From contig JAFDVZ010000014.1 in the NCBI GenBank assembly GCA_018268715.1, positions 62,001 to 126,000 on the forward strand: a DNA stretch of 64,000 nt. Reading direction: 5' to 3'. Every line of letters starts with the position of its first letter. Within the stretch, counting starts at the first letter, position 1. The translations under genes were made by a program, and so were the position numbers. Shown one piece after another: positions 51,779 to 60,803 of this stretch. This DNA comes from Acidobacteriota bacterium (GTDB taxonomy: Bacteria > Acidobacteriota > Terriglobia > Bryobacterales > Bryobacteraceae). The notes beneath the pieces were generated by a model, which did no database searches, was not told the DNA's origin, and worked only from the letters and a program-made list of their open reading frames with translations.

Positions 51779-52495
51779 ATGCGAATTCTGGTCGTCGAAG
51801 ACGAAAAGCGAATCGCCGATTTCTTGTCCCGAGGGCTCGAAAGCGCTGGTTACGCCGTCGACATGGCCAGTAACGGTTCGACGGCCCTCGATCTGGCCCA
51901 CGCCACCGAATACGACCTCATCATCCTCGACCTCGGCCTGCCCGACATGGACGGCCTGCAGGTCCTCCAGAAGATCCGGAACCGCAAGACCAGCCCGCCG
52001 GTGCTGATCCTCAGCGCCCGCGACGCCGTCGATGACCGCGTCAAAGGCCTCGAGGTGGGGGCCGACGACTATCTTGTTAAGCCGTTCGCGTTCGTCGAAT
52101 TGCTCGCCCGCGTTCGCGCCCTGCTTCGGCGCGGCCAACCTACCCCGGAACGCCTCCAGGTGGGCGATCTTTCCCTCGATTGCATCCGCCGCAAAGTCAC
52201 ACGCGGCGGCGAGAACATCGAACTCGCGCCCAAGGAATTCAGCATCCTTGAATACCTGATGCGAAACCGGGGCCGTCCCCTCAGCCGCACCATGATCGTG
52301 GAACATGTCTGGGACATGGACTACGACGGACTCACCAATATCGTCGACGTGTACATCCGTCACCTGCGCAGCAAGATCGACGACCGTTACCCGGCCAAAA
52401 TGATCCAGACCGTCCGCGGCATCGGCTACATGCTCGACCTTCCGGAGCGTTCGGAATCGCGTTACGAGGCCGCCGGCGGCCATATGCAGGATTAA
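51779..52495 (+). CDS. OmpR/PhoB-family response regulator
   Basis: 238 residues: a receiver domain (phosphoacceptor D51 in IILDLGLP, acidic pair at 7-8, KPFAFVELLARV with the Lys) and a C-terminal winged helix (~140-230, APKEFSILEYLMRNRG, TNIVDVYIRHLRSKID). TATGTT at 51763-51768 may be a -10, with a leader of a few bases. It is followed by its sensor kinase; together they form a standard two-component pair. Regulon unknown; no envelope target is adjacent. The 27-residue tail after the winged helix is unremarkable. Confidence 0.93.
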   Translation: MRILVVEDEKRIADFLSRGLESAGYAVDMASNGSTALDLAHATEYDLIILDLGLPDMDGLQVLQKIRNRKTSPPVLILSARDAVDDRVKGLEVGADDYLVKPFAFVELLARVRALLRRGQPTPERLQVGDLSLDCIRRKVTRGGENIELAPKEFSILEYLMRNRGRPLSRTMIVEHVWDMDYDGLTNIVDVYIRHLRSKIDDRYPAKMIQTVRGIGYMLDLPERSESRYEAAGGHMQD

Positions 52496-52551
52496 ACCCC
52501 AGGAGGCGTCCCATCACGGCGATCCGCGAGTATTGGAAGCGCCTGAAGTTC

Positions 52552-54003
52552 GTGCGAAGCCTGCGTTTTCGGCTCGCTCTCGGCTACCTGCTGATCTTCA
52601 CGCTCATGCTGACGGTCATTGGCGCGCTGTTTCGCGAAAGCCTCAGCTCTATCCTGTACGCGCAGGTCACCGCCGCCCTCGAAGAAGAGTGGGGCGCGAG
52701 CAAAGGCTACCTGCGATTCGAACACCGCCGCCCGATCTGGTTCTTCGACCACTTCGACCCCGAGGAATCCCTGATCGTCAGCCGCATCCAACGCGTTTAC
52801 CTTTCCACCGATTCCGACGGGACGTTGCTTGAAATGTCGCCCGTCTACCGCGGCATCGGGCCCGACAGCCTCGATCACATACAGCGCGTGTTGCAGTCCG
52901 CCTCGCCCGTGGTGGTCATCCGCAAGGATGAACACGGAACGCCCTATCTCATTCGCCAGGGCGCCGTGCCCGACGAGCGCCGTCATCAGTATTTTGTCGC
53001 CATCGGCCGTTCGCTCGCCGACGCGGACCGAATCGTCGCCACGTTCACCTGGCGATACTTCGCCATCATGCCGCTGTTGGTCATTCTGGCCGGCGCGCTC
53101 GGGTGGGCGCTCGCCGGCCGCGCCCTGCAGCCGGTCAAGGACCTGGCGGACAAGGCCCACAAGATCACGAGCTCCGACCTGACGGTGAAGATCCCGCTGC
53201 GCGGCACCGACGACGAACTCGACGAACTCGTTGAGGCGTTCAACCGCATGATGAGCAGTCTGAACCTCTCCTTCGAGCGGATTCGCCAGTTTTCCACCGA
53301 TGTCTCGCACGAGCTACGCACGCCCTTGACCGCCATTCGCGGCCAGCTCGAAGTGGCGTTGTTCACCGCGCGCACTCCGGACCAGTATCAGGACGCCATG
53401 GTCAACGCGCTTCAGGACGTCGAGCAGCTCTCCAACATCGTCCGAGCGTTGCTGCTGCTCTCCCAGGCCGAATCCGGCCAACTGGCTCTACAGATGACGC
53501 CCGTGGACCTGAGCGATGTATTGACGGACATGGTGGAGCAATACGACATTCCCGCCGAGGCCGCCGGCGTCACGCTGTCGGCGGAGGTCTCGCCCGGATG
53601 CCTGGTGCGCGCCGACAAGACCCAGATGGAGCGGCTGGTGTCGAACCTGCTGTCGAACGCCATCAAGTACACGCCCGAGGGCGGCAAAGTCATCCTCGGA
53701 CTCGCCCACGACGCGGAATCGCCGGGCTGGGTGCGCCTGTCGGTGCGCGACACCGGCATCGGGATACCGGCGGAGAAACTGCCCCACATCTTCGACCGCT
53801 TCTACCGCGTGCGCTCCACGGAGACCAATAAGGTGCACGGCCTGGGCCTTGGCCTAAGCTTCGTCTCCTGGATCGTGCAAGCCCACAACGGCAGGATCAG
53901 TGTGGAAAGCGTCGAAGGGCAAGGCTCGACGTTCAAGGTGCTCCTGCCGGCCGCCGAGAGCGCCAAGTTGCTTACGACGCCAGCCCCCGTGGCCGCCGCC
54001 TAG
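52552..54003 (+). CDS. Sensor histidine kinase
   Basis: 483 residues from the GTG at 52552. Two transmembrane helices (LALGYLLIFTLMLTVIGALF and FAIMPLLVILAGALGWALAG) flank a ~150-residue periplasmic sensor. A HAMP domain, the phosphoacceptor His in FSTDVSHELRTPLTAI (about H253) and a complete ATPase (NAIKYTPEGG, DTGIGIP, GLGLGLSFVSWI) follow. The GTG has no good Shine-Dalgarno. AGGAGG at 52501-52506 is six bases ahead of an in-frame ATC at 52513, which would add 13 residues (ITAIREYWKRLKF); that may be the true start. Its 3' end overlaps the convergent SWIM gene by four bases. Confidence 0.9.
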   Translation: MRSLRFRLALGYLLIFTLMLTVIGALFRESLSSILYAQVTAALEEEWGASKGYLRFEHRRPIWFFDHFDPEESLIVSRIQRVYLSTDSDGTLLEMSPVYRGIGPDSLDHIQRVLQSASPVVVIRKDEHGTPYLIRQGAVPDERRHQYFVAIGRSLADADRIVATFTWRYFAIMPLLVILAGALGWALAGRALQPVKDLADKAHKITSSDLTVKIPLRGTDDELDELVEAFNRMMSSLNLSFERIRQFSTDVSHELRTPLTAIRGQLEVALFTARTPDQYQDAMVNALQDVEQLSNIVRALLLLSQAESGQLALQMTPVDLSDVLTDMVEQYDIPAEAAGVTLSAEVSPGCLVRADKTQMERLVSNLLSNAIKYTPEGGKVILGLAHDAESPGWVRLSVRDTGIGIPAEKLPHIFDRFYRVRSTETNKVHGLGLGLSFVSWIVQAHNGRISVESVEGQGSTFKVLLPAAESAKLLTTPAPVAAA

Positions 54004-54863
54004 ATGGCTCGCTTCCGCGCCGTCTTCCTCGCGGCGGCCGCCTTCTTAGCTGCTGTCTTCGTGACTCCTGTCTTCTTGCCCACCGTCTTCTTCCCCGCCG
54101 CTTTCTTTACGGCCTTTCGGCGCCCCGCCGGCGCGGCGCCCGACCCTGTCGCCATGTCCAATCCGAACAGATCCGCCAGGTCCTCTCCTCCCAGCACCTT
54201 TCCCTTGCCCGGCGCCCCGGCCGCCGGTGTGGGCAATCCCTTCCCCGCCGATGCGATCAGATCCTTCTCATCCACCTCGCGCAACCGGAACAGCAACTCC
54301 GGATGCTTGTCGAACCGGGCGCCGATCCCGTACAGCACCGCCGCCACGTGCTTACACATGGTTGCCCAATCCGGACAACCGCACGACATCGCGATCTCCC
54401 TGGGCGCCGGGAACAACCCAACGCCTTGCCGGCAGATCCGCTCCATCACGGCCTTGGACAGGCGCCCTTGCAGCAGTTCCACCAGCGAGTCGATCCCACC
54501 CGCACAATCCTCGCAGATGGACCGCCAGCGAGCCTTCGAAACCGCCTCCACCTTCACCTGAACTTCGTACAGGCTCGACCCGCTCACCAACGCGTGAATC
54601 TCGCCCGCGGCGATCTGTAGATCCACCACCGATCCGTGCCGCACGTACGTTCGCCCGCGCGGCAGCCGGTTCGCAAAGTCGCTGTACCGTTCCAGGTTCT
54701 CGCACCAGGCCTTGCCCCAGAACGTCCTCACGATGGTTCGTCCATCGATGAGTACGGGAGAAACGGCCTGCCCCTTCTTCCGGCGAGCCTCCACTTCCCG
54801 CGCCGCCTGCCGGCGACGTTCGCCCACCGAAACATAGGACCGCCAGTTCCAGGAATCCACCAT
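54000..54863 (-). CDS. SWIM zinc-finger protein with histone-H1-like tail
   Basis: 287 residues. The SWIM zinc finger is C161-x-C163-x6-C170-x-H172 (SCGCPDWATMCKHVAAVLY). The N-terminal half (TIVRTFWGKAWCENLERYSD) is the region that usually accompanies SWIM in these proteins. The last ~50 residues are Lys/Ala-rich (KKAAGKKTVGKKTG, KKAAAARKTARKRA), like histone H1 tails, and probably bind DNA without sequence preference. It is encoded directly after the SNF2 ATPase (three bases apart) and is likely its DNA-binding partner. In many bacteria the SWIM and SNF2 parts are found in neighbouring genes or fused. Confidence 0.85.
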   Translation of the reverse strand: MVDSWNWRSYVSVGERRRQAAREVEARRKKGQAVSPVLIDGRTIVRTFWGKAWCENLERYSDFANRLPRGRTYVRHGSVVDLQIAAGEIHALVSGSSLYEVQVKVEAVSKARWRSICEDCAGGIDSLVELLQGRLSKAVMERICRQGVGLFPAPREIAMSCGCPDWATMCKHVAAVLYGIGARFDKHPELLFRLREVDEKDLIASAGKGLPTPAAGAPGKGKVLGGEDLADLFGLDMATGSGAAPAGRRKAVKKAAGKKTVGKKTGVTKTAAKKAAAARKTARKRAI

Positions 54864-54866
54864 CGG

Positions 54867-57563
54867 TCAGATCTCCTCGCTCGCCTTCGTGACATCGAGC
54901 GCCACCAGTTTCAACAACTCCTCATCGTTCATCTCCGTCAACAGCGCCTCGCCGCCGCCCTCGAGCAGGCCGCTCGCCAGCGCGCGTTTCGACTCCAACA
55001 GCCCGTCGATCTTCTCTTCCACCGTACCCCGGCACACGAACTTGTGCACCAACACGTTTCGGGTTTGCCCGATGCGAAAGGCGCGGTCGGTCGCCTGGTT
55101 CTCAACCGCCGGATTCCACCATCGGTCGAAGTGGACGACATGTGACGCCGCGGTCAGGTTCAGCCCCGATCCACCGGCCTTCAGCGACAGCACGAAGAAC
55201 CGCTCGGCTTCGTCCTGTTGGAAACGGCGCACCAGTTCCTGCCGCTGTTTCACCGGAGTCCCGCCATCGAGCGTCAGCCCCGGTCCGCCCAGCAGCGTCC
55301 CCAGGAACGCCGCCAGCGGCCCCGTCATCTCGCGAAACTGCGTGAAGATCAGCATCTTCTCCTGCCGCGCCCCGGCCGCCTCGGCGATCTCCCGCAGCCG
55401 TCGCCACTTCCCGCTGTCGGCCTCGCCCCAACCCCCGTCCCCCAGCCAGTGCGACGGGTGGTTGCAGATTTGCTTGAACCGCATCAGGAACGCGAGCACC
55501 AGCCCCTTACGCGCGATCCCGGTCGCCGTCTCCAGTTGTTCCGCCAACTCCTTCACCGCCTGTTGATACAGTACGGCCTGCCTCTTGCTCAACTGGCAGA
55601 ACGCCTTCACTTCCGTCTTATCCGGCAAGTCCGCGATCACGGACTTGTCCGTCTTCAGCCGCCGCAGAATGTACGGCCGGATGAGTTCGCGCAGCGGCCC
55701 GTAGGAGCCATGGCCTTTTTCCTCCAGCCGCTTAGCGAAGGTCGTAAACTGCTTGGCCGACCCGAGCAACCCCGGATTGATAAAGTCGAAGATTGACCAC
55801 AAGTCCCCCAGCCGGTTCTCCACCGGCGTGCCCGTCAGCGCCACCCGCGCCCGAGCCCGCAGTTGTTTGGCCATCCGAGTCTGCTTGGCGTCAGGATTCT
55901 TGATGGCCTGCGCTTCGTCGAGCACGACTAATCTCCACTCGCGCTCCCGCATCCAGGGGATTCGCGTCAGAGCCCCATAGCTCGTGATCGCCAGATCCAT
56001 CCCATCCAGCCGCTCCGGCGTCTTCAGTTCGGCGGTGGGCACGGCCGAAGGATGCGCGATCAGCACCCGCAACTCCGGCGCGAAGCGTTCGATTTCGGCG
56101 GCCCAGTTGGCCAACAGGGACGCCGGCGCCACCAGCAAGCTCGTAGGGCGTCGTTTCTCCTCGCGCCGTAGCACCAGCAGTAGGGACAACACCTGGATCG
56201 TCTTCCCCAGCCCCATATCATCGGCCAGACACGCCCCCAACCCCAACTGCGCCAAAAAGTACAACCAGCGTACGCCGGTCTGCTGGTAAGGCCGCAGCGT
56301 CCCTTTCAACCCTGGCCCTGGCTCCACGCGCGCCAACCCCTCTGGACTGCGTAATCCCTTGAGCGTCTCCGCCAGCCACTTGCCCGCCGTCACCTGCGCC
56401 CAATCCGCGGCGTCCGCCAGATCGGCGTCCCCTGCGCCCATGCCGGCGCCCGCCGCCATGCGCATGGCCTCGGAGAATTCGAGCCCGTTCTCGGCCGCCA
56501 GCCGCTCCACTCTCTTGAAGCGTTCGATCAGCCGGCCCAGTTGCTCGCCATCGACCTCCACCCAACGTCCCCGCACTAGCGCCAGCCCATCCTGCTGCGC
56601 CAGAAGCTCGCGGATTTCGGCCCTCGACAAGCTCTCGCCGTCGAGCGTGACTTCCATCCGGAAATCCAGCAACGCATTCTGCCCGAGCCCGTTCGGCGCC
56701 TTGCCTCCCACCGTCCCGGTCACGCGCGGGCGCGGCGGACGGTTGCCCCGCCAGGCTGCGGGCATTCTGAGCACGACGCCCGCCCGTTCGAGTTGCGGCG
56801 CATCCTGCAACATGCGCAAGGCCTCGCCCGGCGTCCACCGCAGCGGATGGAAGATCTCGCTCCGGTCCACCATTTCCTTCAACCACGGGCAGTTTTCCGA
56901 GGCCCGCTGCACAGGCAGCAGTAGGGAAAGCAACCGTTCCCTGTTGGCGGCCCCGGCGTATTCGCGAAGGGCTTCGCCAAGCGGAAGATGCTGCGCCCTG
57001 GCCTGGGCCGACAACCGCGTGGTGTAGGTGGCGAGGAAGGCGAACGGCGCATCCGGATCCTTCCGGTTCTCCGCCAGGTTGAAGTGGACTCGCCCCACCA
57101 GGTTCCAAGCCGGGTTGCGACGGTTCAGGAACTCCTGGACGCCGCGACCGTCCTCGGCGAGTTCAGCGGCGAAGGCGGCGTCGATCGCGCGCCACAGAGC
57201 CTGGAGCACCTCTTGGGTCAGGTACTCCCCGCCCAGCATGGGAGGCGCACTAAGCACCATCCGGTCCAACTCGTTATCCGGCAGTGGCTGGGCGCGCGGC
57301 CGGCCCGACGCAGCGTCGATCTCCGGCCCGGTGCACAGCGCAGTTACATACCGGGCGCCGAACTCGCGCCAGTAAGCGAGAGCGGGAGGCAGGACTGCGG
57401 CGGTCTCCTCGATGCCCAACTGAAGAAGCCCGTGGCCCGCCCCACGCGCAAACGCCCGCCGCAGCCGTCCAGCGACCTTGTCGTCAAGGCCGGCGGCCGC
57501 TTCTTCAACAAGCACCAAACGTCCATGCGGCGTCAGGCCGGCAACCAGAGAGTCGGAGCCCAT
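54867..57563 (-). CDS. SNF2-family DNA-dependent ATPase/helicase
   Basis: 898 residues. The N-terminal ~430 residues are the extra domain usual in bacterial SNF2 proteins (with AWRGNRPPRPRV and FRMEVTLDGESLSRAEIRELLAQQ). The SNF2 ATPase follows: Walker A DDMGLGKTIQ (about 450), SLLVAPASLLANW, VLDEAQAIKNPDAK (DEAQ about 550), TGTPVENRLGDLWSIFDF, and a C-terminal helicase domain with LSLKAGGSGLNLTAASHV and DRAFRIGQ. All motor motifs look intact. It translocates on double-stranded DNA to displace proteins. GGAGG lies eight bases before its ATG. Paired with the SWIM protein. Confidence 0.92.
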   Translation of the reverse strand: MGSDSLVAGLTPHGRLVLVEEAAAGLDDKVAGRLRRAFARGAGHGLLQLGIEETAAVLPPALAYWREFGARYVTALCTGPEIDAASGRPRAQPLPDNELDRMVLSAPPMLGGEYLTQEVLQALWRAIDAAFAAELAEDGRGVQEFLNRRNPAWNLVGRVHFNLAENRKDPDAPFAFLATYTTRLSAQARAQHLPLGEALREYAGAANRERLLSLLLPVQRASENCPWLKEMVDRSEIFHPLRWTPGEALRMLQDAPQLERAGVVLRMPAAWRGNRPPRPRVTGTVGGKAPNGLGQNALLDFRMEVTLDGESLSRAEIRELLAQQDGLALVRGRWVEVDGEQLGRLIERFKRVERLAAENGLEFSEAMRMAAGAGMGAGDADLADAADWAQVTAGKWLAETLKGLRSPEGLARVEPGPGLKGTLRPYQQTGVRWLYFLAQLGLGACLADDMGLGKTIQVLSLLLVLRREEKRRPTSLLVAPASLLANWAAEIERFAPELRVLIAHPSAVPTAELKTPERLDGMDLAITSYGALTRIPWMREREWRLVVLDEAQAIKNPDAKQTRMAKQLRARARVALTGTPVENRLGDLWSIFDFINPGLLGSAKQFTTFAKRLEEKGHGSYGPLRELIRPYILRRLKTDKSVIADLPDKTEVKAFCQLSKRQAVLYQQAVKELAEQLETATGIARKGLVLAFLMRFKQICNHPSHWLGDGGWGEADSGKWRRLREIAEAAGARQEKMLIFTQFREMTGPLAAFLGTLLGGPGLTLDGGTPVKQRQELVRRFQQDEAERFFVLSLKAGGSGLNLTAASHVVHFDRWWNPAVENQATDRAFRIGQTRNVLVHKFVCRGTVEEKIDGLLESKRALASGLLEGGGEALLTEMNDEELLKLVALDVTKASEEI

Positions 57564-57788
57564 GCGATAACCCTCCAGCCTAGCAATTCATGAGGTGCGG
57601 TTTGTGCGCCTCTGCCGCTTTCGTGAACGAATGCAACACCGGTCAGAGTCGCGCAAATTCGACCTCTTGTTCGTGTTCCGAACGCCCAACCTTTGTCGAA
57701 GCAGCCTTCAACAACAGCCGCTCGAAGATTCACGGCGCCCGGCGCGCATTAGCGCAGCCCGTAGCTCGCGTTCAGACGCTGGAACAAC

Positions 57789-58982
57789 ATGAAAATCGGA
57801 CAATTCGGCCCATTACTGATGTTGCTGTTTCCGCCCGCTGTGGTGGCTCAGGCGTCGTCGTACTCACCGCGCGTATCGTTCGGGTTCGTTGGAGGCACGC
57901 CGCTGACTCGGGATTTTCCGCTCTCCCGGACGACCTTCACAGACCCGAACTTCGGGCCGGGGCAGACGACCTTTGACTGGTTCTCCGATACGCGGGTCTT
58001 TCTCGAGGGCCTGTCTGTTGAAATTGACCTCGGTGGAGGACTCTCGATCGAGGCGAACGCCCTGCACCGCACCCTCCATCTGCAACGGCGGCTCATTCTC
58101 CAGAGCGGAACGGTCCAGCCGGACGGCGAAAACACGCCGACCACCTGGGAGTGGCCAATCCTGGCAAAATACGGGGTTCCTTTGGGCGAGACGATACGGC
58201 CGTTCGTCGAGGTGGGACCGTCGTTCAGAACCCGTCATAACCAGGCGCCGGCGGAGCCATCGCAAATCGGGGCCACGGTTGGAACGGGTGTCGAATTTCG
58301 CTTTGGCCGGTTCAGGGTCTCGCCGGCGTTGCGTTACACGCGTTGGCGTTACGACGGTGACTATCCACGAGCGGCCACAAAGCGTGACCAGATCGAATTT
58401 GTCACCGGAGTCAGTTACGCCACGTCGGTCGGGTCGTGGCGCCTGGCGAACAGGAAACTCCGTCTTGGAGCGGTTGGCGGCATCCCATTCACCGGCGGAC
58501 TCAAGGAGCGGGACCCATTCAAACGCTTGAACGAACAACAGGGCTACCTCGGCGGGATCGCCGTGGAATGGGAACTGAGTCGCCGTGCGTCGTTCGAAGT
58601 GAACGGCCTGTATCGGCCTCTGCGCGCCCGCACGTATTCCCTCGAAATCCCGGCTGGTGCCCCCGCGGATGAGTCGGGGACCGATTTCACTGTTGTGACG
58701 TGGCAGTTCCCGGCGCTCGCTAAGTACCGCTTGTGCCCTGGGTCAAAGATCCGCCCGGTGATCGAGGCGGGACCGTCGTTCCGTGCAGCGGGAAATCTGA
58801 ACGGCTATAATCCTTCGCGCTACGGTTTTACAGCAGGAGGCGGAATCGAGACAGACAACAAGGCGATGAAGATCAGTCCAGTGCTGCGCTACACCAGGTG
58901 GGCGAAAGATCCGGCCGGGACTTTGACGTCCGCAAGCACTGCACGCAATCAGTTGGAGTTGCTGTTTTCCTTCACGTTCTGA
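57789..58982 (+). CDS. Outer-membrane beta-barrel-like protein with internal duplication
   Basis: 397 residues with a signal peptide (LLMLLFPPAVVAQA). Two ~185-residue halves are clearly related: RPFVEVGPSFR and RPVIEAGPSFR, SPALRYTRW and SPVLRYTRW, EWPILAKYGV and QFPALAKYRL, GFVGGTPL and GAVGGIPF. Each half has alternating short strands as in small eight-stranded outer-membrane barrels, and the second ends in an aromatic residue (LLFSFTF). Two fused or tandem barrels are therefore expected. GGAACAAC lies directly before the ATG. No family recognised beyond the barrel character. The upstream ~225 bases to the SNF2 gene hold no gene that I can support. Confidence 0.7.
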   Translation: MKIGQFGPLLMLLFPPAVVAQASSYSPRVSFGFVGGTPLTRDFPLSRTTFTDPNFGPGQTTFDWFSDTRVFLEGLSVEIDLGGGLSIEANALHRTLHLQRRLILQSGTVQPDGENTPTTWEWPILAKYGVPLGETIRPFVEVGPSFRTRHNQAPAEPSQIGATVGTGVEFRFGRFRVSPALRYTRWRYDGDYPRAATKRDQIEFVTGVSYATSVGSWRLANRKLRLGAVGGIPFTGGLKERDPFKRLNEQQGYLGGIAVEWELSRRASFEVNGLYRPLRARTYSLEIPAGAPADESGTDFTVVTWQFPALAKYRLCPGSKIRPVIEAGPSFRAAGNLNGYNPSRYGFTAGGGIETDNKAMKISPVLRYTRWAKDPAGTLTSASTARNQLELLFSFTF

Positions 58983-59143
58983 TTTCGGGCCCTTCCATGT
59001 TCGACGCCATCCGCCAGCCGCCGGGCCCGCCAAAACAACTCTCAGCACCGTAGTGAGCGTCGTCCCGCTCAGTGATCTCCGTGAGAAACGAAGCGGGCAA
59101 TCGATCCGTCGCTCAGAGTTTCATGGTTACAATGAGAGTTGCA

Positions 59144-59548
59144 ATGAGTCTGTCCATCGACGAGCGCGAACGAGAAGGCGTCAAGATCCTGGATCTGCAC
59201 GGCCGTCTCACGGTCGGTCCGCCCGCTGGCCAATTGCGTGAGAAGATCACCGCGCTCCAGGCGGCCGGTTTCATCCGGATCGTCCTCAACCTCGCCGAAG
59301 TCGACTACATCGACAGCACCGGTCTCGGGACCCTGGTCATCTGCTTCACAAGCCTCGAAAAGGCCAAGGGCAATCTCCGACTATGCAACCTGAACCGGCG
59401 CAATCTGGAACTGCTGGTTCTCACCAAGCTCAGCACGGTCTTCGCCCTCTACAACGACGAGCAGGACGCGGTGAACAGCTTTTTCCCGAACCGCGAGATC
59501 AAGCACTTCGACATCCTCAGCTTCGTCCAGCAGCAGCAGGACGAATAG
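59144..59548 (+). CDS. STAS-domain anti-sigma-factor antagonist
   Basis: 134 residues from the ATG at 59144; the longer open frame upstream contains no homology, and an ATG at 59132 is the only near alternative. The STAS fold is visible (VKILDLHGRLTVG, AEVDYIDSTGLGTLVICF), with S58 at the position of the phosphorylated Ser of SpoIIAA. Its phosphorylation state would be set by an anti-sigma kinase and a PP2C phosphatase. A PP2C-type phosphatase is encoded three genes downstream; no kinase of the RsbW type is near. The C-terminal ~20 residues with QQQQ are an extension. Confidence 0.85.
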   Translation: MSLSIDEREREGVKILDLHGRLTVGPPAGQLREKITALQAAGFIRIVLNLAEVDYIDSTGLGTLVICFTSLEKAKGNLRLCNLNRRNLELLVLTKLSTVFALYNDEQDAVNSFFPNREIKHFDILSFVQQQQDE

Positions 59549-59629
59549 CGCCGCGCTCGTCCGCCTCAAACATGGGGACTCTCTATGAGCATTTGGGGCA
59601 TTTGTGTCCGCCCAACCAACCCGTTACGC

Positions 59630-59635
59630 TATAAA
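59630..59635 (+). promoter_or_regulatory. Candidate -10 box for the PEGA gene
   Basis: TATAAA lies 15 bases before the ATG at 59651. The gap is AT-rich (GATTAAAACT) with no Shine-Dalgarno. The leader would be about nine bases. Confidence 0.4.
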
Positions 59636-59650
59636 TAGCCGATTAAAACT

Positions 59651-60220
59651 ATGCTGTCCCTCAACCGGATTTTCGCGATTCGCCCCGCCTCCGTCAGCCG
59701 GATCGCCGGGCTTGGATTTCTAGCGCTCGTGGCCGCGGCTGTGCCGGCCTCGGCGCAACAGCAAGGCACACTTCGGACTCGTGTTGAGCCGGGCCATGCC
59801 GGAGTCTTCGTCGACGGCAAGTACCTCGGACCGGCGAAGAATTTCGGCGTCGCCCGCAAGTACTCCTTGCCCGCCGGCGAACACGAGGTGAAACTCGTCG
59901 AGCCGCGCTACGAGGATATGACCACCAAGGTCACCATCACCGCCGGCAAGACCACGGTCCTGAACCAGAGCCTCAAGGCGCTGCCCTTGGCCAAGCCGCC
60001 TTACGGCTTGCTGAAGATCGAAGGCGCCCACAAGTATTCGCCCGTCTACATCAACGAGAAGTACTACGGACAGGCCGCCGAATTCGACAATTTCGTCCAG
60101 GGGCTGAAGATTCCCCCGGGCGAATATGCTGTGAAGGTGGTCGGCGTGGAAGGTGGCCCCAGTAAGGACGAGAAGGTCAAGGTCGAAGCCGACAAAACCA
60201 CCATTATCAAGATGAAGTAG
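59651..60220 (+). CDS. Secreted protein with two PEGA-like domains
   Basis: 189 residues with a signal peptide (IAGLGFLALVAAAVPASAQ). Two PEGA-type beta repeats follow: one around 40-110 (RVEPGHAGVFVDGKYLGPA, PAGEHEVKLVEPRYEDMTTKVTI) and one around 118-189 (SPVYINEKYYG, PPGEYAVKVVGVEGG). It may be a small periplasmic or surface partner. No catalytic residue is seen. It is likely a separate transcription unit between the STAS and Fur genes. Confidence 0.75.
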   Translation: MLSLNRIFAIRPASVSRIAGLGFLALVAAAVPASAQQQGTLRTRVEPGHAGVFVDGKYLGPAKNFGVARKYSLPAGEHEVKLVEPRYEDMTTKVTITAGKTTVLNQSLKALPLAKPPYGLLKIEGAHKYSPVYINEKYYGQAAEFDNFVQGLKIPPGEYAVKVVGVEGGPSKDEKVKVEADKTTIIKMK

Positions 60221-60284
60221 GCGCACGGCAGGGAGGCGCGCCCCGCTTTTGCTACAGTCAGAGAGGACGGACTCGAGGTTATCG

Positions 60285-60803
60285 ATGGCTGGCGCCGGCA
60301 TCAAAGACTCTCTCAAAAAGCGGGGCGTGCGGCTCACAAGGCAGCGCCAGATTCTGCTGGAGCTGATCGACCAGTCGGGCGAGCACCTCGACGCCGAGAG
60401 CCTCTACCTGCTCGCGCATCAGAAGGACCCGAAACTTAACCGCGTCACGGTTTACCGCACCTTGAAACTTCTCAAGGAAGGTGGGTTGGTGGATGAGCTC
60501 GACCTCATGCACCACAGTGGCGACCAGCACTACTACGAGACGCGGCTGAAGCAGGAACACGCTCACGTCGTGTGTTTGCGCTGCGGCAAGGTCGAGGAGT
60601 TCTTCGGCGAGCCTCTCCAGAAGCTCCGCCGCCAGGTCGAATCCCACTTCGGATTTCAGATCGTGGTCGCGCGCACCGAAATTGGCGGCTACTGCTCCCA
60701 CTGCCAGCGGCTGCGCGCCGAGGAACTGCAACGGCTCGCCGAGGACACCGAACCGGCCGAGCCGCTCGGAAAGCCCAAGCATCGCGGCGCCCGGAGCCGC
60801 TGA
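60285..60803 (+). CDS. Fur-family transcriptional regulator
   Basis: 172 residues from the ATG at 60285 (GAGG about eight bases upstream; the open frame from 60249 has no homology). The Fur winged helix (GVRLTRQRQILLELI, LNRVTVYRTLKLLKEGGLV) is followed by the dimerisation domain with HAHVVCLRCGKVEEF and GGYCSHC, so the CxxC zinc pairs are both present. An extended basic C-terminal tail is found. Which metal or stress it senses (Fe, Zn or peroxide) cannot be told. Its TGA overlaps the start of the downstream phosphatase (TGATG at 60801-60805), an unusual coupling for a Fur protein. Confidence 0.88.
   Translation: MAGAGIKDSLKKRGVRLTRQRQILLELIDQSGEHLDAESLYLLAHQKDPKLNRVTVYRTLKLLKEGGLVDELDLMHHSGDQHYYETRLKQEHAHVVCLRCGKVEEFFGEPLQKLRRQVESHFGFQIVVARTEIGGYCSHCQRLRAEELQRLAEDTEPAEPLGKPKHRGARSR

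Noticed and set aside
57590-57976. A 128-residue open frame upstream of the beta-barrel gene
   Set aside because: It overlaps the signal peptide and first strands of the barrel protein, has no homology and no ribosome binding site.
58986-59030. CGGGCCC/GGGCCCG inverted repeat after the beta-barrel gene
   Set aside because: The arms are short, GC-only and about 30 bases apart without a T run; likely chance in GC-rich DNA.
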